From Rikenellaceae bacterium (GTDB taxonomy: Bacteria > Bacteroidota > Bacteroidia > Bacteroidales > Rikenellaceae): a DNA stretch of 58,193 bases. The notes beneath the pieces were generated by a model. It searched no databases and was not told where the DNA came from. It was given only the letters and a program-made list of their open reading frames with translations. Every line of letters starts with the position of its first letter. The stretch's first letter is position 1. Both the position numbers and the translations under genes were made by a program. Of the stretch, positions 15,220 to 24,860 are shown one piece after another. The stretch is from the NCBI GenBank assembly GCA_017379895.1, contig JAFNVH010000058.1, positions 1 to 58,193 on the forward strand. The letters run 5' to 3'.

Positions 15220-17517
15220 CTATTGAATGGTCAGCGTAGGCGTTTCGTTCTCCTCCTCAACGACCTCCTCCTCGATCAGACCACGACCGAGCAAAAGCGG
15301 CTTGCGATCGGGATCGGCACCGCGGAAGGCGCGATAGAGATCCATACCGTCGGCCTCGCCACCACGTGCAAGCAGCTTGTTGCGGAAGTCGGTAGCGATG
15401 CGCTTGTTGAAGATGTCGCCGCTCTCGACAAATGCCTGATAAGCGTCTTTGTCAAGCACCTCGGCCCACAGGTAGCTGTAATAGCCCGACGAGTAACCGC
15501 CGTCGAAGATGTGGCTGAAATAGGGGTAGCGATAGCGCGGTGCGATCTGCTCCATCAGTCCACGACGCTCGTTGAGCATCTTGCGCTCGAACTCGTTTAC
15601 GTCGATGGGCGAGTAGTTCTCGATAGTATGAATATCCATATCAGTCAGCGACGCTGCCAGCAACTCAACGGTGTTGAAGCCCTGGTTGAAGTGGCGGCTG
15701 CGCTGCAATTTCTCGATCATATGGGTCGGAATCGGCTCGTTGGTGCGGTGGTGCAGAGCGTAGCGACGCAACATCTCGGGCTCCAACGACCAGTTCTCCA
15801 TAATCTGCGAAGGTAACTCAACAAAGTCGCGCTCGACACCGCCCAGACCGCTATACTTCACCTGCGAGAAAAGTGCGTGCAGAGCGTGACCAAACTCGTG
15901 GAAGAAGGTCTGAGTCTCGTCGATCGAGAGCAGTGCGGGATCGCCGCCCGACGGACGCGAGAAGTTGCAAACGATACTTACGATGGGAGCGATGCGGTTG
16001 CCCTCTGCATCGAAGCTCTGGGTGCGATACTCGCCACACCAAGCGCCACCACTCTTGCCGTCACGCGGGTGGTAGTCGAGGTAGAGTACACCGAGGTGCT
16101 CGTTCTTCTCGTCAAGCACTTCATAAGTTTCGCACTCCTCGTGATATACGGGCAGCTGCACGGGACGGAAGGTCAGACCATAGAGGCGGTTGCTCAGTTC
16201 GAAGATACCCGAGCGAACATTCTCCAACGAGAAGTAGGGACGCAATGATGATTCGTCGAGCGAGTAGTCGCGTTTGCGAACCTTCTCGGCGTAGTACCAC
16301 CAATCCCACGACGCGAAGTCATCAAGACCGGTTTCGCTCTTCATCATCTCGCGCATAGCCTCCATTTCGGCCTTCGCGCGCTCCAAAGCGGGAGTCCACA
16401 AATCGTCCATCATCGAATAGACATTCTCGGGCGTGCGAGCCATCTGTACGTCCAGCACATAGTGAGCGTGAGTGGGGTAGCCCAGCAGGTGTGCGCGCTC
16501 GGTGCGCAGACGAACGATGTCGTTGATAACTTGCTTGTTATCGATACTATCGTTGTAGTTGCAACGATCCAGATAGCCGCGATAGAGTTTCTCGCGCAAC
16601 TCGCGCTTGGTCGAGTAGGTCAGGAAGGGCAGCATACTCGGTTTCTTGGTAGTGAAAACCCACTTGCCCTTCATTCCGCGAGCCGTAGCCTCCGAGGCCG
16701 CAGCATCACGTGCTGACGAGGGCAGGCCGTCCAGGTCGTCGAGTTTGTTGATCACCAACTCAAAGCCCGAATTCGCCGCCAGCAGATTTGCGGCGTACTT
16801 CACGCGTGCCGACGCAAGCTCCTCGTCAACCTTGCGCAACTGCTCCTTATCCTCAGCCGAGAGCAATGCACCACCACGTACAAAGCGGCGATAGATCTTC
16901 TCGGTCAAGCGGATCTGCAATGCATCAAGACCCAGTGCACCACGACGCTCATAGACGCTCTTGATGCGCTCGAACAGACCGTCGTTCATCATAATTGCGC
17001 CACTGTGGGCGGTCAGTTTGGGCGACATAGCCTGCTCAACAGCCTGCATCTCGGAGTTGGTCTCGGCAGCGCACAACATACCGAAGCAGAGCTCGACACG
17101 TTCGAGCAGCTTGCCCGAGTTGTCGAATGCCAGAATGGTGTTCTCGAACGAAGGCTCGTCGTTGTTGTTGACGATGGCGTCGATTTCGGCATTGTGTACA
17201 GACATTGCCTGCGTCAGTGCGGGCTCGAAATGCTCGGCCTTGATACGGTCAAAGGGCGGAACGCCAAAGCGATCGTTCCACTCCGAGAGTAGAGGATTTT
17301 CCATAGGTTCTTCGGTTTTAGGAGTACAGCCATGCATTACGAACATCGCCACGGCCAGAGCCAGAAATACGACGCCCAATAATACGGTGCGCACGATCGG
17401 CATTTTCTCGCCATTTCGTTTAGCGGCGATCGAGCGACCGAGCCAGCGACCAAAAAATATTGCAGCAAGAAATGCCGCGGTCGCAAGTAATGTAAGAATA
17501 ATGAACTTCATATGCAT
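15220..17517 (-). CDS. M3-family zinc metallopeptidase (peptidyl-dipeptidase Dcp-like)
   Basis: A 765-residue M3 peptidase that would trim short peptides, Dcp removing C-terminal dipeptides. The zinc motif HEFGH is at 540-544, with the further ligand region DFVELPSQIMENW about 25 residues on; the substrate loop is in SHIFDGGYSSGYYSYLWAEVL. The N-terminus is odd. Instead of a simple lipoprotein signal there are two hydrophobic segments (about 3-25 and 42-62), the second ending in GC (MHGCTPK), which could be a lipobox or just a membrane anchor. Starts at 17517 and 17511 (MKFIILT) are both possible. A minus-strand -7 TATCTTTG lies at 17569-17576. Transcription is divergent from rsmE. Confidence 0.9.
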   Translation of the reverse strand: MHMKFIILTLLATAAFLAAIFFGRWLGRSIAAKRNGEKMPIVRTVLLGVVFLALAVAMFVMHGCTPKTEEPMENPLLSEWNDRFGVPPFDRIKAEHFEPALTQAMSVHNAEIDAIVNNNDEPSFENTILAFDNSGKLLERVELCFGMLCAAETNSEMQAVEQAMSPKLTAHSGAIMMNDGLFERIKSVYERRGALGLDALQIRLTEKIYRRFVRGGALLSAEDKEQLRKVDEELASARVKYAANLLAANSGFELVINKLDDLDGLPSSARDAAASEATARGMKGKWVFTTKKPSMLPFLTYSTKRELREKLYRGYLDRCNYNDSIDNKQVINDIVRLRTERAHLLGYPTHAHYVLDVQMARTPENVYSMMDDLWTPALERAKAEMEAMREMMKSETGLDDFASWDWWYYAEKVRKRDYSLDESSLRPYFSLENVRSGIFELSNRLYGLTFRPVQLPVYHEECETYEVLDEKNEHLGVLYLDYHPRDGKSGGAWCGEYRTQSFDAEGNRIAPIVSIVCNFSRPSGGDPALLSIDETQTFFHEFGHALHALFSQVKYSGLGGVERDFVELPSQIMENWSLEPEMLRRYALHHRTNEPIPTHMIEKLQRSRHFNQGFNTVELLAASLTDMDIHTIENYSPIDVNEFERKMLNERRGLMEQIAPRYRYPYFSHIFDGGYSSGYYSYLWAEVLDKDAYQAFVESGDIFNKRIATDFRNKLLARGGEADGMDLYRAFRGADPDRKPLLLGRGLIEEEVVEEENETPTLTIQ

Positions 17518-17568
17518 AAAATTGAGTTAAAATTCCTATTTTTGCAGTTTGATACAATAATTATATAG

Positions 17569-17599
17569 CAAAGATAAAATTTACCTGCTAAATATGCAA
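17569..17599 (-). promoter_or_regulatory. Promoter of the M3 peptidase
   Basis: TATCTTTG on the minus strand (17569-17576) with TTG at 17597-17599, spacer 20. It overlaps the rsmE start codon. On the plus strand TATTTTTG at 17537-17544 is a candidate -7 for rsmE and the Hyf operon, without a clear -33. Confidence 0.6.
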
Positions 17600-18298
17600 C
17601 TTTTTTACGCTCCCGATTTCACTCCGCCGCTCTACACCCTCAGCGAAGAGGAGAGCAAACATTGTGTGCGAGTGCTGCGTATGACCGTTGGCGACCGACT
17701 CCATATTACTGACGGTCTTGGCACTATGTACGAGTGTCGTGTGGTCGATGCCGCACCGAAGCGTTGCACGGTTGAGGTTGTGGCTACGCACGAGGAGTTC
17801 GAGCGTCTACCCTACGAGCTGACTATGGCGGTGGCGCCGACCAAGAACATTGAGCGTTTCGAGTGGTTCTTGGAGAAGGCAACGGAGGTGGGTGTGACGC
17901 GATTTATCCCGATCGTGAGTGACCATTCGGAGCGCCGCGAGATCAAACCCGAACGCGAAAACAAGGTGATCACCTCGGCGATGAAGCAGTCGCTCAAAGC
18001 CTACCATCCTGTGCTGGAGCCGATGACTCCGTTTCGCCGTGTGGTCGAGCAGACGACGGCAAGTGTCAAACTCATAGCGCATTGCGAGCCGAGCGAGCGA
18101 GTATTTTTGCCTAAGGCGGTTGGTAAAGGCGATGATGTGATCATCTTGATCGGACCCGAGGGTGATTTTTCGCCCGAGGAGATTGCATTTGCCGAGGCGC
18201 ACGGCTTCCGTTCGATCACGCTTGGTGATGCTCGCCTGCGCACCGAAACGGCTGCGGTGGTGGCGACCGTAATGGTGGCGACCGTAAACCAGATGTAA
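17594..18298 (+). CDS. rsmE: 16S rRNA m3U1498 methyltransferase
   Basis: Methylates N3 of U1498 in 16S rRNA using SAM. The 234 residues are normal for this SPOUT family. Seen: N-terminal PUA-like part (MQLFYAPDF, LSEEESKHCVRVLRM), KNIERFEWFLEKATEVGVTRF, and the knotted SAM site IILIGPEGDFSPEEI and ITLGDARLRTETA near the C-terminus. It is the first gene of the long plus-strand unit; 25 bases separate it from the Hyf-like genes, probably only a shared transcript. Confidence 0.95.
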   Translation: MQLFYAPDFTPPLYTLSEEESKHCVRVLRMTVGDRLHITDGLGTMYECRVVDAAPKRCTVEVVATHEEFERLPYELTMAVAPTKNIERFEWFLEKATEVGVTRFIPIVSDHSERREIKPERENKVITSAMKQSLKAYHPVLEPMTPFRRVVEQTTASVKLIAHCEPSERVFLPKAVGKGDDVIILIGPEGDFSPEEIAFAEAHGFRSITLGDARLRTETAAVVATVMVATVNQM

Positions 18299-18323
18299 GA
18301 AACAATAAACAATAAAAAACTAT

Positions 18324-20333
18324 ATGCCCATTATCTATTTGATTCTCTTGATCCTGCCTGCTGTGCTGATCTTCTCGGTGCCCTTGCGCTGGAAGGTTTG
18401 GACGGCTGCCGGTATTGTGGGTGTGGTGGCTGTGACCGTGTGCGCAACAGCTATCGGAGTGCTTGTCGAGGGCACATCGCTCACATTGTGGCAGGGAGCG
18501 TCGGTGGCGTTTGGTGTGGAGGCGATCACGATGGATCGTCTGTCGGCACTCTTCTCGATCATCATTTCGCTGGCGGCAGTGGCTACGACGATCTACTCGC
18601 GTGGCTATCTGGCGCACTACCTCGACCAGAAGACAACAACCCATTTCTCGTTGCACTACACCGCGCTGGTCGCACTCTATGTGTCGATGATCGGAGTGGT
18701 TACAGCGGCGGGTGGTTTCTGCTTTCTGTTCTGCTGGGAGGCGATGACCATTGCATCGTTCCTGCTCATTATCTTCGACGCCGATAAGCGCAAGACGGTG
18801 CGTGCAGCATTGTCCTATCTGGTGATGATGCATATCGGCTTTGCAGCTCTGCTGGCAGGTTTCGCACTGCTCTATTCACGTACGGGCGAGGCTACGTTTG
18901 CCGCGCTGGGCGAGTATATGGGCGCATACGCTCCGCTGCCGTTGTTCGCACTCTTTGTGGTTGGATTCGGCATGAAGGCGGGTATGTTCCCGATGCACTC
19001 GTGGCTGCCTGAGGCGCACCCTGCGGCTCCGTCGCACGTTTCGTCGATAATGTCGGGCGTGATGATCAAAACGGGTATCTACGGCATCGTGCGCGTAGCT
19101 TGGGCGTTGCCTATCTCGTTCGAGGGTGTGGCAGTGATGATGCCTGCGGGTGCGGTAATGCTGGCGCTGGGTATCGTGACGGGCTTGTGGGGTATTATCC
19201 TCGCGGCGCTGCAAAACGATATTAAGCGACTGCTGGCATATTCGAGTATGGAGAACATCGGTATTATTCTGATCGGTATCGGTGCGGCACTGATTGGCAA
19301 GAGCAACGGTAACGATACTCTGGCGCTGTGCGGAATGGCGGGTGCGCTGCTGCATACAATCAACCACTCGTTCTTCAAGTCGATGTTGTTCTTCGGTGCG
19401 GGTAACATCTACGCGCAGACCCACTCGACTTCGTGCGATACGTTTGGTGGTTTGGCTAAGAGTATGCCCGTGACGGCAATTCTGTTCCTGGTGGCTACGG
19501 TGGCTATCTGCGCACTGCCGCCGCTGAATGGATTTGTGTCGGAGTTCACGATATATTTCGGTCTGCTGGACGGTATCAGCAGTGGTAGCGAGGTACTCTC
19601 GTCGGCGTGCGGTCTGATTGGCTTGGCGCTGATTGGTGGTCTGGCAGTTCTTACTTTCAGTAAGTTGTTCGGTACGGTGTTCCTGGGTGCTCCGCGTACC
19701 CACGAGGTGGTTGAGGCGAGCGAGGCAAATACGTTCAGCCTCGGTGCGTGCGCAATCCCCGCAGCCGGTATCCTGATTGTAGGTCTGTGCCCTGTGCCGG
19801 TGTTTCAGCTCGTGGCTAAGGTAGCTGCGCCGTTTGTGCCGATGACCGAGCGCGGTTTGGAGTGGTTCAATACTCACGCGATGAGCGAGGCGATGCAGGG
19901 TGTGATGCTCACAGCGTGGTTGCTTGTGGCAATCATCGTTGCGCTCTACCTGCTCAAACGCCGCGCTCAGCGCAATCGCTCGGTACGCTCGGGTGCAACG
20001 TGGGGTTGTGGTTTCACGCAGCCCACACCGCAGATGCAATATACTGGCGAGTCGTTCTCGGAGGGCTTGCAGAGTATCGCCTCGTCGCTCATCAAGGATA
20101 CGGGCGTGGGTGAGGCTGTGGATAAGAGCGAGATCTTCCCCTCGGCTCACGAATTCGAGGTTAAGCACCGCGATAAGGTGTCGCGCTTGATGAACGAGTG
20201 GTGGACGGCACTGCTGGCGATGATTAACCGCCGCGTGATGCGTCTGCGTACAGCCAACATCTCGCGTTATGTGTCGTATGCGTTGCTGTTTATGTTGATG
20301 GTGGCGGTTTTGTCAATCCTTAATCTGATCTAA
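18324..20333 (+). CDS. hyfB: HyfB-like proton-pumping membrane subunit
   Basis: A 669-residue, multi-helix subunit of the MrpA/NuoL/HyfB antiporter family, first of six genes for a group 4 hydrogenase/complex I-like complex. The core Proton_antipo_M domain has FCWEAMTIASF (the conserved Glu), MKAGMFPMHSWLPEAHPAAPSHVS (Lys and Pro region), KTGIYGIVRVAW and NDIKRLLAYSSMENIGIILIG. These are the residues used for proton translocation, and they look intact. The C-terminal 100 residues carry a Hyf/Hyc-type tail (TWGCGFTQPTPQMQYTGESF) seen in hydrogenase-3/4 subunits. Eight bases to the next gene. Confidence 0.9.
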   Translation: MPIIYLILLILPAVLIFSVPLRWKVWTAAGIVGVVAVTVCATAIGVLVEGTSLTLWQGASVAFGVEAITMDRLSALFSIIISLAAVATTIYSRGYLAHYLDQKTTTHFSLHYTALVALYVSMIGVVTAAGGFCFLFCWEAMTIASFLLIIFDADKRKTVRAALSYLVMMHIGFAALLAGFALLYSRTGEATFAALGEYMGAYAPLPLFALFVVGFGMKAGMFPMHSWLPEAHPAAPSHVSSIMSGVMIKTGIYGIVRVAWALPISFEGVAVMMPAGAVMLALGIVTGLWGIILAALQNDIKRLLAYSSMENIGIILIGIGAALIGKSNGNDTLALCGMAGALLHTINHSFFKSMLFFGAGNIYAQTHSTSCDTFGGLAKSMPVTAILFLVATVAICALPPLNGFVSEFTIYFGLLDGISSGSEVLSSACGLIGLALIGGLAVLTFSKLFGTVFLGAPRTHEVVEASEANTFSLGACAIPAAGILIVGLCPVPVFQLVAKVAAPFVPMTERGLEWFNTHAMSEAMQGVMLTAWLLVAIIVALYLLKRRAQRNRSVRSGATWGCGFTQPTPQMQYTGESFSEGLQSIASSLIKDTGVGEAVDKSEIFPSAHEFEVKHRDKVSRLMNEWWTALLAMINRRVMRLRTANISRYVSYALLFMLMVAVLSILNLI

Positions 20334-20340
20334 TGCGGCT

Positions 20341-21255
20341 ATGAAAGAGTTATTCAATACGATACTTATGATCGCCATAGCGATGTTGCTTGGCGGTGTG
20401 ATCAACCGCGTTCGCTCAGTGTTGAGCGGTCGTCGCGGTCCGTCGATAGTGCAGCACCTGCATAATGTTGCACTGTTAGCTCGCAAGGGTAGCGTTTACA
20501 GTCCCACGACGAGCGCTCTGTTCCGTGTGGCTCCGGCAGTCTATATGGGTTCGGCGCTGCTGGCGCTGTTGTTTATCCCGATCGGTAATCTCGACCCGTT
20601 GCTCTCGTTCCGAGGCGATGTGGTGGTGTTTGCCTACCTGCTCGGTCTGGGTCGTTTGTCATTGGTGCTGGCGGCAATGGATACGGGTAGCAGCTTCGAG
20701 GGTATGGGCGCAAGCCGCGAGGCGCTGTATGGTGCGCTGATCGAGCCTGCGTTGTTCGCTGTGGTGGCTACGCTGGCAATGGTTTGTGGCTATACGTCGT
20801 TTGCCGAGATCTTCTCGGTGGCGCGCGATCTGGATATGCAGATGACAATCGTGATGGTACTGTTGGCCTATGTGTTGGTAAAGGTCTATACGGTCGAGCA
20901 GGGACGTGTTCCGGTCGATGATCCTCGTACCCACCTCGAGCTGACGATGATTCACGAAGTGATGGTGCTCGATTACTCGGGCGTCGATATGGCGATGATC
21001 CACTGCGCAAATTGGTTCAAGGGTGCTGCGCTGGCGGTTTTGGCGGCCAATGCGGTGATGTTGCCTCTGTGCTTCAAGTGGTGGACGGTTGCTCCGTTAT
21101 CGCTCCTGGTAGCGGTGATTGTGGGCGTTGTCGAGTCGTCGCAGGCGCGCGGTAAGCTGGTGCGCAATACAACCTATATTCTCACGGTGTCGGCTTTGGC
21201 AGCTCTGTTGCTCTTTGTGGCCTATCTGCTGACGCTTAATATCCAAATCAGTTAG
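20341..21255 (+). CDS. hyfC: HyfC-like (NuoH family) membrane subunit
   Basis: 304 residues, about eight helices, family of NuoH/HycD/HyfC. This subunit joins the membrane arm to the redox arm. Seen: N-terminal RVRSVLSGRRGPSIVQ, AAMDTGSSFEGMGASREALYGALIEPALF, and KVYTVEQGRVPVDDPRTHLELTM with the acidic loop residues conserved in the family, then HEVMVLDYSG. All normal motifs are present, which contrasts with the altered redox subunits downstream. It lies between hyfB (8 bases) and hyfE (7 bases). Confidence 0.9.
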   Translation: MKELFNTILMIAIAMLLGGVINRVRSVLSGRRGPSIVQHLHNVALLARKGSVYSPTTSALFRVAPAVYMGSALLALLFIPIGNLDPLLSFRGDVVVFAYLLGLGRLSLVLAAMDTGSSFEGMGASREALYGALIEPALFAVVATLAMVCGYTSFAEIFSVARDLDMQMTIVMVLLAYVLVKVYTVEQGRVPVDDPRTHLELTMIHEVMVLDYSGVDMAMIHCANWFKGAALAVLAANAVMLPLCFKWWTVAPLSLLVAVIVGVVESSQARGKLVRNTTYILTVSALAALLLFVAYLLTLNIQIS

Positions 21256-21262
21256 TCCGATT

Positions 21263-21892
21263 ATGATACTTTCACTCGTTATACTATATGTGGTGACGCT
21301 GGTCTATCTGTCGATAACCGAGCGCTTCCGCCACTATGCCACGCTGATGACCTATCAGGGTTGGCTGCTGTTGCTCATTGCGCTGCTCCGATTGCACTCG
21401 ATTCATTGGTTCGATCTGCTATTTGTGGTGACCGAAACTCTGATTTTTAAGGCTATAGTGGTGCCGATGATGCTGCGCCGAATAATCAAACATAACAAAA
21501 TCAACCGTGAACATCCTGCTGGTCGCTCGCAATTCGGCAGTCTGATGTTGTCGATCGTAGCTCTTGTGGCAAGTGCCTGCATCACCTATCTGGTGGCTGA
21601 CGATACAATCAACCAGGCCTTCTTCTGCGTGTCGCTCTATGCACTGTTGAGCGGTTTGATTTTGATCGTGACGCGCCGCCGATTGTTCGCTCACCTGGTT
21701 GGTTTTCTGGTGATCGAGAACGGCGTGTTCCTCTTCTCGATGGCGATGGGTGTCGAGATGCCCATCTTGATCAATATGGCTATCCTGCTCGATATCGTGA
21801 TGAGTATTCTGTTGCTCGGAATGTTCCTCACGAAGATTGGCGATAGAATCAAGGTCGATGATACCGAGTCACTAACCTCAGTAAAGGATTGA
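21263..21892 (+). CDS. hyfE: HyfE-like membrane subunit
   Basis: 209 residues, six or seven helices, HyfE/NuoK-like. Seen: TYQGWLLLLIALLR, the helix pair around FVVTETLIFKAIVVPMML with the conserved Glu and Lys, and FLVIENGVFLFSMAMGVEMP followed by LLDIVMSILLLGMF. Glu residues within the helices are those expected for proton transfer in this family. It lies four bases before hyfF. Confidence 0.85.
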   Translation: MILSLVILYVVTLVYLSITERFRHYATLMTYQGWLLLLIALLRLHSIHWFDLLFVVTETLIFKAIVVPMMLRRIIKHNKINREHPAGRSQFGSLMLSIVALVASACITYLVADDTINQAFFCVSLYALLSGLILIVTRRRLFAHLVGFLVIENGVFLFSMAMGVEMPILINMAILLDIVMSILLLGMFLTKIGDRIKVDDTESLTSVKD

Positions 21893-21896
21893 TGCT

Positions 21897-23306
21897 ATGG
21901 ACTTGACAATGTTATACTATATCTTGGTGGCCGTTGTGTTGGCCGCGTGTACGGGATTGGCGCGCTCGCGTCGTGCCGTAGTTGGTTTTGCATCGGTATT
22001 CTTTGTGATGCAGGCCGTGTTTGCTGTGTGGTCGGTAACGGCAGGTGCAGGCGTTCAGTCGGCTCAGTTCTTCACGTTCGATGCAACGGGCACGCTCTTT
22101 ATGGTACTGATGGCGATCGTGTCGCCCTTTGCATTTGTTCACTCGTTCGATTATCTGCGCGATAACAATATCCCCGAATTCCGTCTGTATAATATGCTGA
22201 TGGTGTTGTTGTGTACGGCAGTTGCAGCAGTTTACTTCTCCAACAATATCGCGGTGACGTGGATCTTCTTGGAGGCTACGACCATCTGCGCGGCGGGTAT
22301 CATCTACCACCGTCGCTCGCCCGAAACCCTGGAGGCAACCTGGAAATATATCTTCGTTTGCTCGACGGGTATTGCAATGGCCTACCTGGGTGTGCTGACG
22401 CTGAGTAGTGCTGCGATCGAGGGCTCGCTGTCGTATGAATCGCTGTGCGAGGCTGTGAAGCAGTGCAATCCGCTCTATGTGAAGATCGCATTCCTGCTGA
22501 TTTTGGCGGGTTATAGCTGTAAGATGGAGATCTTCCCGCTCTATACGATCGGTGTCGATGCTAACTTTGCGGCTCCGGCTCCTGCGGCTAGTCTGATCTC
22601 GACTGTGCTGGTCAATGCCGGTTTTGTGGCGGTGTTGCGCATCTATCGACTGATGGCGTCGAGCGCAGTGTTCGAGTGGGTGCAGAATGTGCTGATTCTG
22701 GCGGGTATCGTGTCGCTGGTGATTGGAGCGCTGTTCCTGCGTCGTACGAATAACTACAAGCGATTCCTCTCGTACTCGACTGTCGAGAATATGGGTATCG
22801 CAGCGATTGGTCTGGGCGTTGGCGGTGTTGCGGCGTGGGCTGCGGTGCTGCACGTGGCGGCTCATACGCTGATCAAGAGCAGTATGTTCTTGCAGATCGG
22901 TGTGGTGCGCAGTATCTACGATGGCTACCGAATCAACCGCTTGGGCGACTATATGCAGCTTAACCGCGTGGGTGCGGCAGGTCTAATCCTCGGTGCGCTG
23001 GCGTTGCTGGCATTCCCTCCCTCGCCGCTGTTCGTATCGGAGCTGATGATCCTGCGCGAGATGATGGCCGAGGGTCAGTGGTGGCTGATCGCGGTGATCT
23101 TCCTGCTGTTGTGCATTGTGATCTATTCGATCTTCTCGCGTGTGATCAAACTCTGTTACCACCCCAATCAGAGCTCGACGCGTCCGGCTCCTCACGCAAC
23201 GGGGTTGTCGTGGTCGGCAATTGTGCTGCTTGGTGGTGCGTTGGTGATCGGTTTGACACTGCCCGAATGGTTGAAGGTATGGATCGACCAAATCGTTAAT
23301 TTTTAG
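21897..23306 (+). CDS. hyfF: HyfF-like proton-pumping membrane subunit
   Basis: A 469-residue second antiporter-like subunit (HyfF/NuoN/NuoL family). Seen: VTWIFLEATTICAAG with the key Glu, SCKMEIFPLYTIGVDANFAAPAPAAS, NAGFVAVLRIY, NNYKRFLSYSTVENMGIAAIG, and HTLIKSSMFLQIG. Two such subunits (with hyfB) plus HyfE and HyfC suggest several proton channels. There is no separate hyfD-like gene. Thirteen bases to hyfG. Confidence 0.9.
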   Translation: MDLTMLYYILVAVVLAACTGLARSRRAVVGFASVFFVMQAVFAVWSVTAGAGVQSAQFFTFDATGTLFMVLMAIVSPFAFVHSFDYLRDNNIPEFRLYNMLMVLLCTAVAAVYFSNNIAVTWIFLEATTICAAGIIYHRRSPETLEATWKYIFVCSTGIAMAYLGVLTLSSAAIEGSLSYESLCEAVKQCNPLYVKIAFLLILAGYSCKMEIFPLYTIGVDANFAAPAPAASLISTVLVNAGFVAVLRIYRLMASSAVFEWVQNVLILAGIVSLVIGALFLRRTNNYKRFLSYSTVENMGIAAIGLGVGGVAAWAAVLHVAAHTLIKSSMFLQIGVVRSIYDGYRINRLGDYMQLNRVGAAGLILGALALLAFPPSPLFVSELMILREMMAEGQWWLIAVIFLLLCIVIYSIFSRVIKLCYHPNQSSTRPAPHATGLSWSAIVLLGGALVIGLTLPEWLKVWIDQIVNF

Positions 23307-23319
23307 CTATCGGTAAGTT

Positions 23320-24840
23320 ATGAAATGGTTTACAACATATAACAATGGCTCGGCTATCGACCTGCGCCAGATCCCTGCGCTCACGTATGCCGAATTTTTC
23401 GAGGCCGTGCGCGAGCGATTGAGTAACCCCGCGTGCCACGTGGCGCACTACTTCGGTGTGCCTGTCGAGGAGACTCGTCTGCGCGTGTGGTGCTTGATTT
23501 TGAACGATGAGGAGCATACCATTGAGGTGGCTTCGTACGATGTCGATTACTATGACGAAGAGTTGCCCTCGCTGACCAAGGAGTTCCCCGCAATGCACCC
23601 CTTCGAGCGCGATATGACCGAGCGTTGGGGTATTCGCTACGATGGTATGCCGTGGGATAAACCTCTGCGTGCGCCGTCGCGTAGTGCGCGTCGCGGTGGT
23701 ACGGTGGACGAATATCCTTTCTATAAGATGGAGAGCGCGTCGCTGCACGAGGTCAATGTAGGCCCGATTCACGCGGGTATCATCGAGCCGGGTGCGTTCC
23801 GTTTTATCTGTAATGGCGAGAAGGTGCTGCACCTCGAAATCTCGCTCGGTTATCAGCATCGTGGTGTGGAGCGTCAGCTCGAAACCTCGAAGAGCCTGTT
23901 GCGCCAGGTTCTGCTGGCCGAGGGTATTGCAGGCGATAGCGCAGTGACGCATACAACGGCTCTGGTGCGCACGATCGAGAAGTTGGCGTCGTTTGATTCG
24001 TCGAAGGCGGGTAACCTCGATGTTGAGCGTGCCGTAGCGTTGGAGTTGGAGCGTATTGCGATGCATATCGCCGATACGGGTGCGCTGTGTATGGACGTTG
24101 GTTATCAGTTGGGTCAGGTGGCTTGCGAAGCTCTGCGTACGCTGACAATCAACACTACGCAGTTGTGGTGCGGTAACCGATTTGGTAAGGGCTTGATCCG
24201 TCCGTTTGGTACGAACTTCCCGATGACCGACGAGCTGCGCCAGACCATTCTGAAGAATGTAGCCGAGATTCGCCGCCGCTACAACGAGGTGCGTCAGGAT
24301 ATCAAGACTACTCCGTCGCTCTTATCGCGAATGGAGCAGTGTGGCATCGTTGGTACGCAGCAGATGCAGCGTATCGGTGGTGTCGGTCAGGCTGCTCGTG
24401 CGAGTGGTGTGGCGCGCGACCTGCGAGTGTCGCACCCGTGGGGTGTCTTCACCGATCGCATTGCGCACCAGAGCGTTATCGCCGAGCAGGGTGATGTGAT
24501 GGCACGACTGATGATGCGTTGTCGCGAGGTGTTGCAGGCGGCCGATACGATCGCGTCGCTGCTGACCGATCTCGATTGCTCGGTAGGTTCGCCCGCTCCG
24601 CAGTGGGACGTTAAGTTGGCTCCCTATCAGCTGAGTACGGCCTTGGTTGAGGGTTGGCGAGGTGAGTGCTGCCACGTGGCGGTAACCGATGGCGAGGGCA
24701 AGGTGGCTTGCTATCGCGTGAAGGATCCTTCGATGCACAACTGGTTGGCGCTGGCTATCGCGGTACGTAGCGAGGGTATCAGCGATTTCCCGATCTGCAA
24801 CAAGAGCTTCAACCTCTCGTATTGTGGTCACGATTTGTAA
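23320..24840 (+). CDS. HyfG-like large subunit lacking all NiFe-ligand cysteines
   Basis: A 506-residue NuoC-NuoD fusion in HyfG/HycE order. Residues of about 1-125 are NuoC-like (ERWGIRYDGMPWDKPL); about 140-506 are NuoD/large-subunit-like (HEVNVGPIHAGIIEPGAFRF, LEISLGYQHRGVERQLE, RIAMHIADTGAL). In true hydrogenases four Cys hold the NiFe centre. Here the first pair (ERICGxC) reads EGIAGDS, with A204 and S207. The second pair (DPCxxC) reads NLSYCGHDL at the very C-terminus, with S500 and G503. The protein ends there, with no maturation-protease tail. It cannot carry a NiFe site; it may bind a quinone-like or other small redox partner, as NuoD does (inference). Related hydrogenase-like complexes without NiFe ligands (Ehr) are known. 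Confidence 0.88.
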   Translation: MKWFTTYNNGSAIDLRQIPALTYAEFFEAVRERLSNPACHVAHYFGVPVEETRLRVWCLILNDEEHTIEVASYDVDYYDEELPSLTKEFPAMHPFERDMTERWGIRYDGMPWDKPLRAPSRSARRGGTVDEYPFYKMESASLHEVNVGPIHAGIIEPGAFRFICNGEKVLHLEISLGYQHRGVERQLETSKSLLRQVLLAEGIAGDSAVTHTTALVRTIEKLASFDSSKAGNLDVERAVALELERIAMHIADTGALCMDVGYQLGQVACEALRTLTINTTQLWCGNRFGKGLIRPFGTNFPMTDELRQTILKNVAEIRRRYNEVRQDIKTTPSLLSRMEQCGIVGTQQMQRIGGVGQAARASGVARDLRVSHPWGVFTDRIAHQSVIAEQGDVMARLMMRCREVLQAADTIASLLTDLDCSVGSPAPQWDVKLAPYQLSTALVEGWRGECCHVAVTDGEGKVACYRVKDPSMHNWLALAIAVRSEGISDFPICNKSFNLSYCGHDL

Positions 24841-24860
24841 CGAATAAATAGCTAAGAGAT

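Noticed and set aside
18876..20168. 430-codon minus-strand open frame under hyfB
   Set aside because: It is antisense to a clear membrane protein; its His/Arg/Gln-rich composition is the usual shadow of GC-rich coding DNA.
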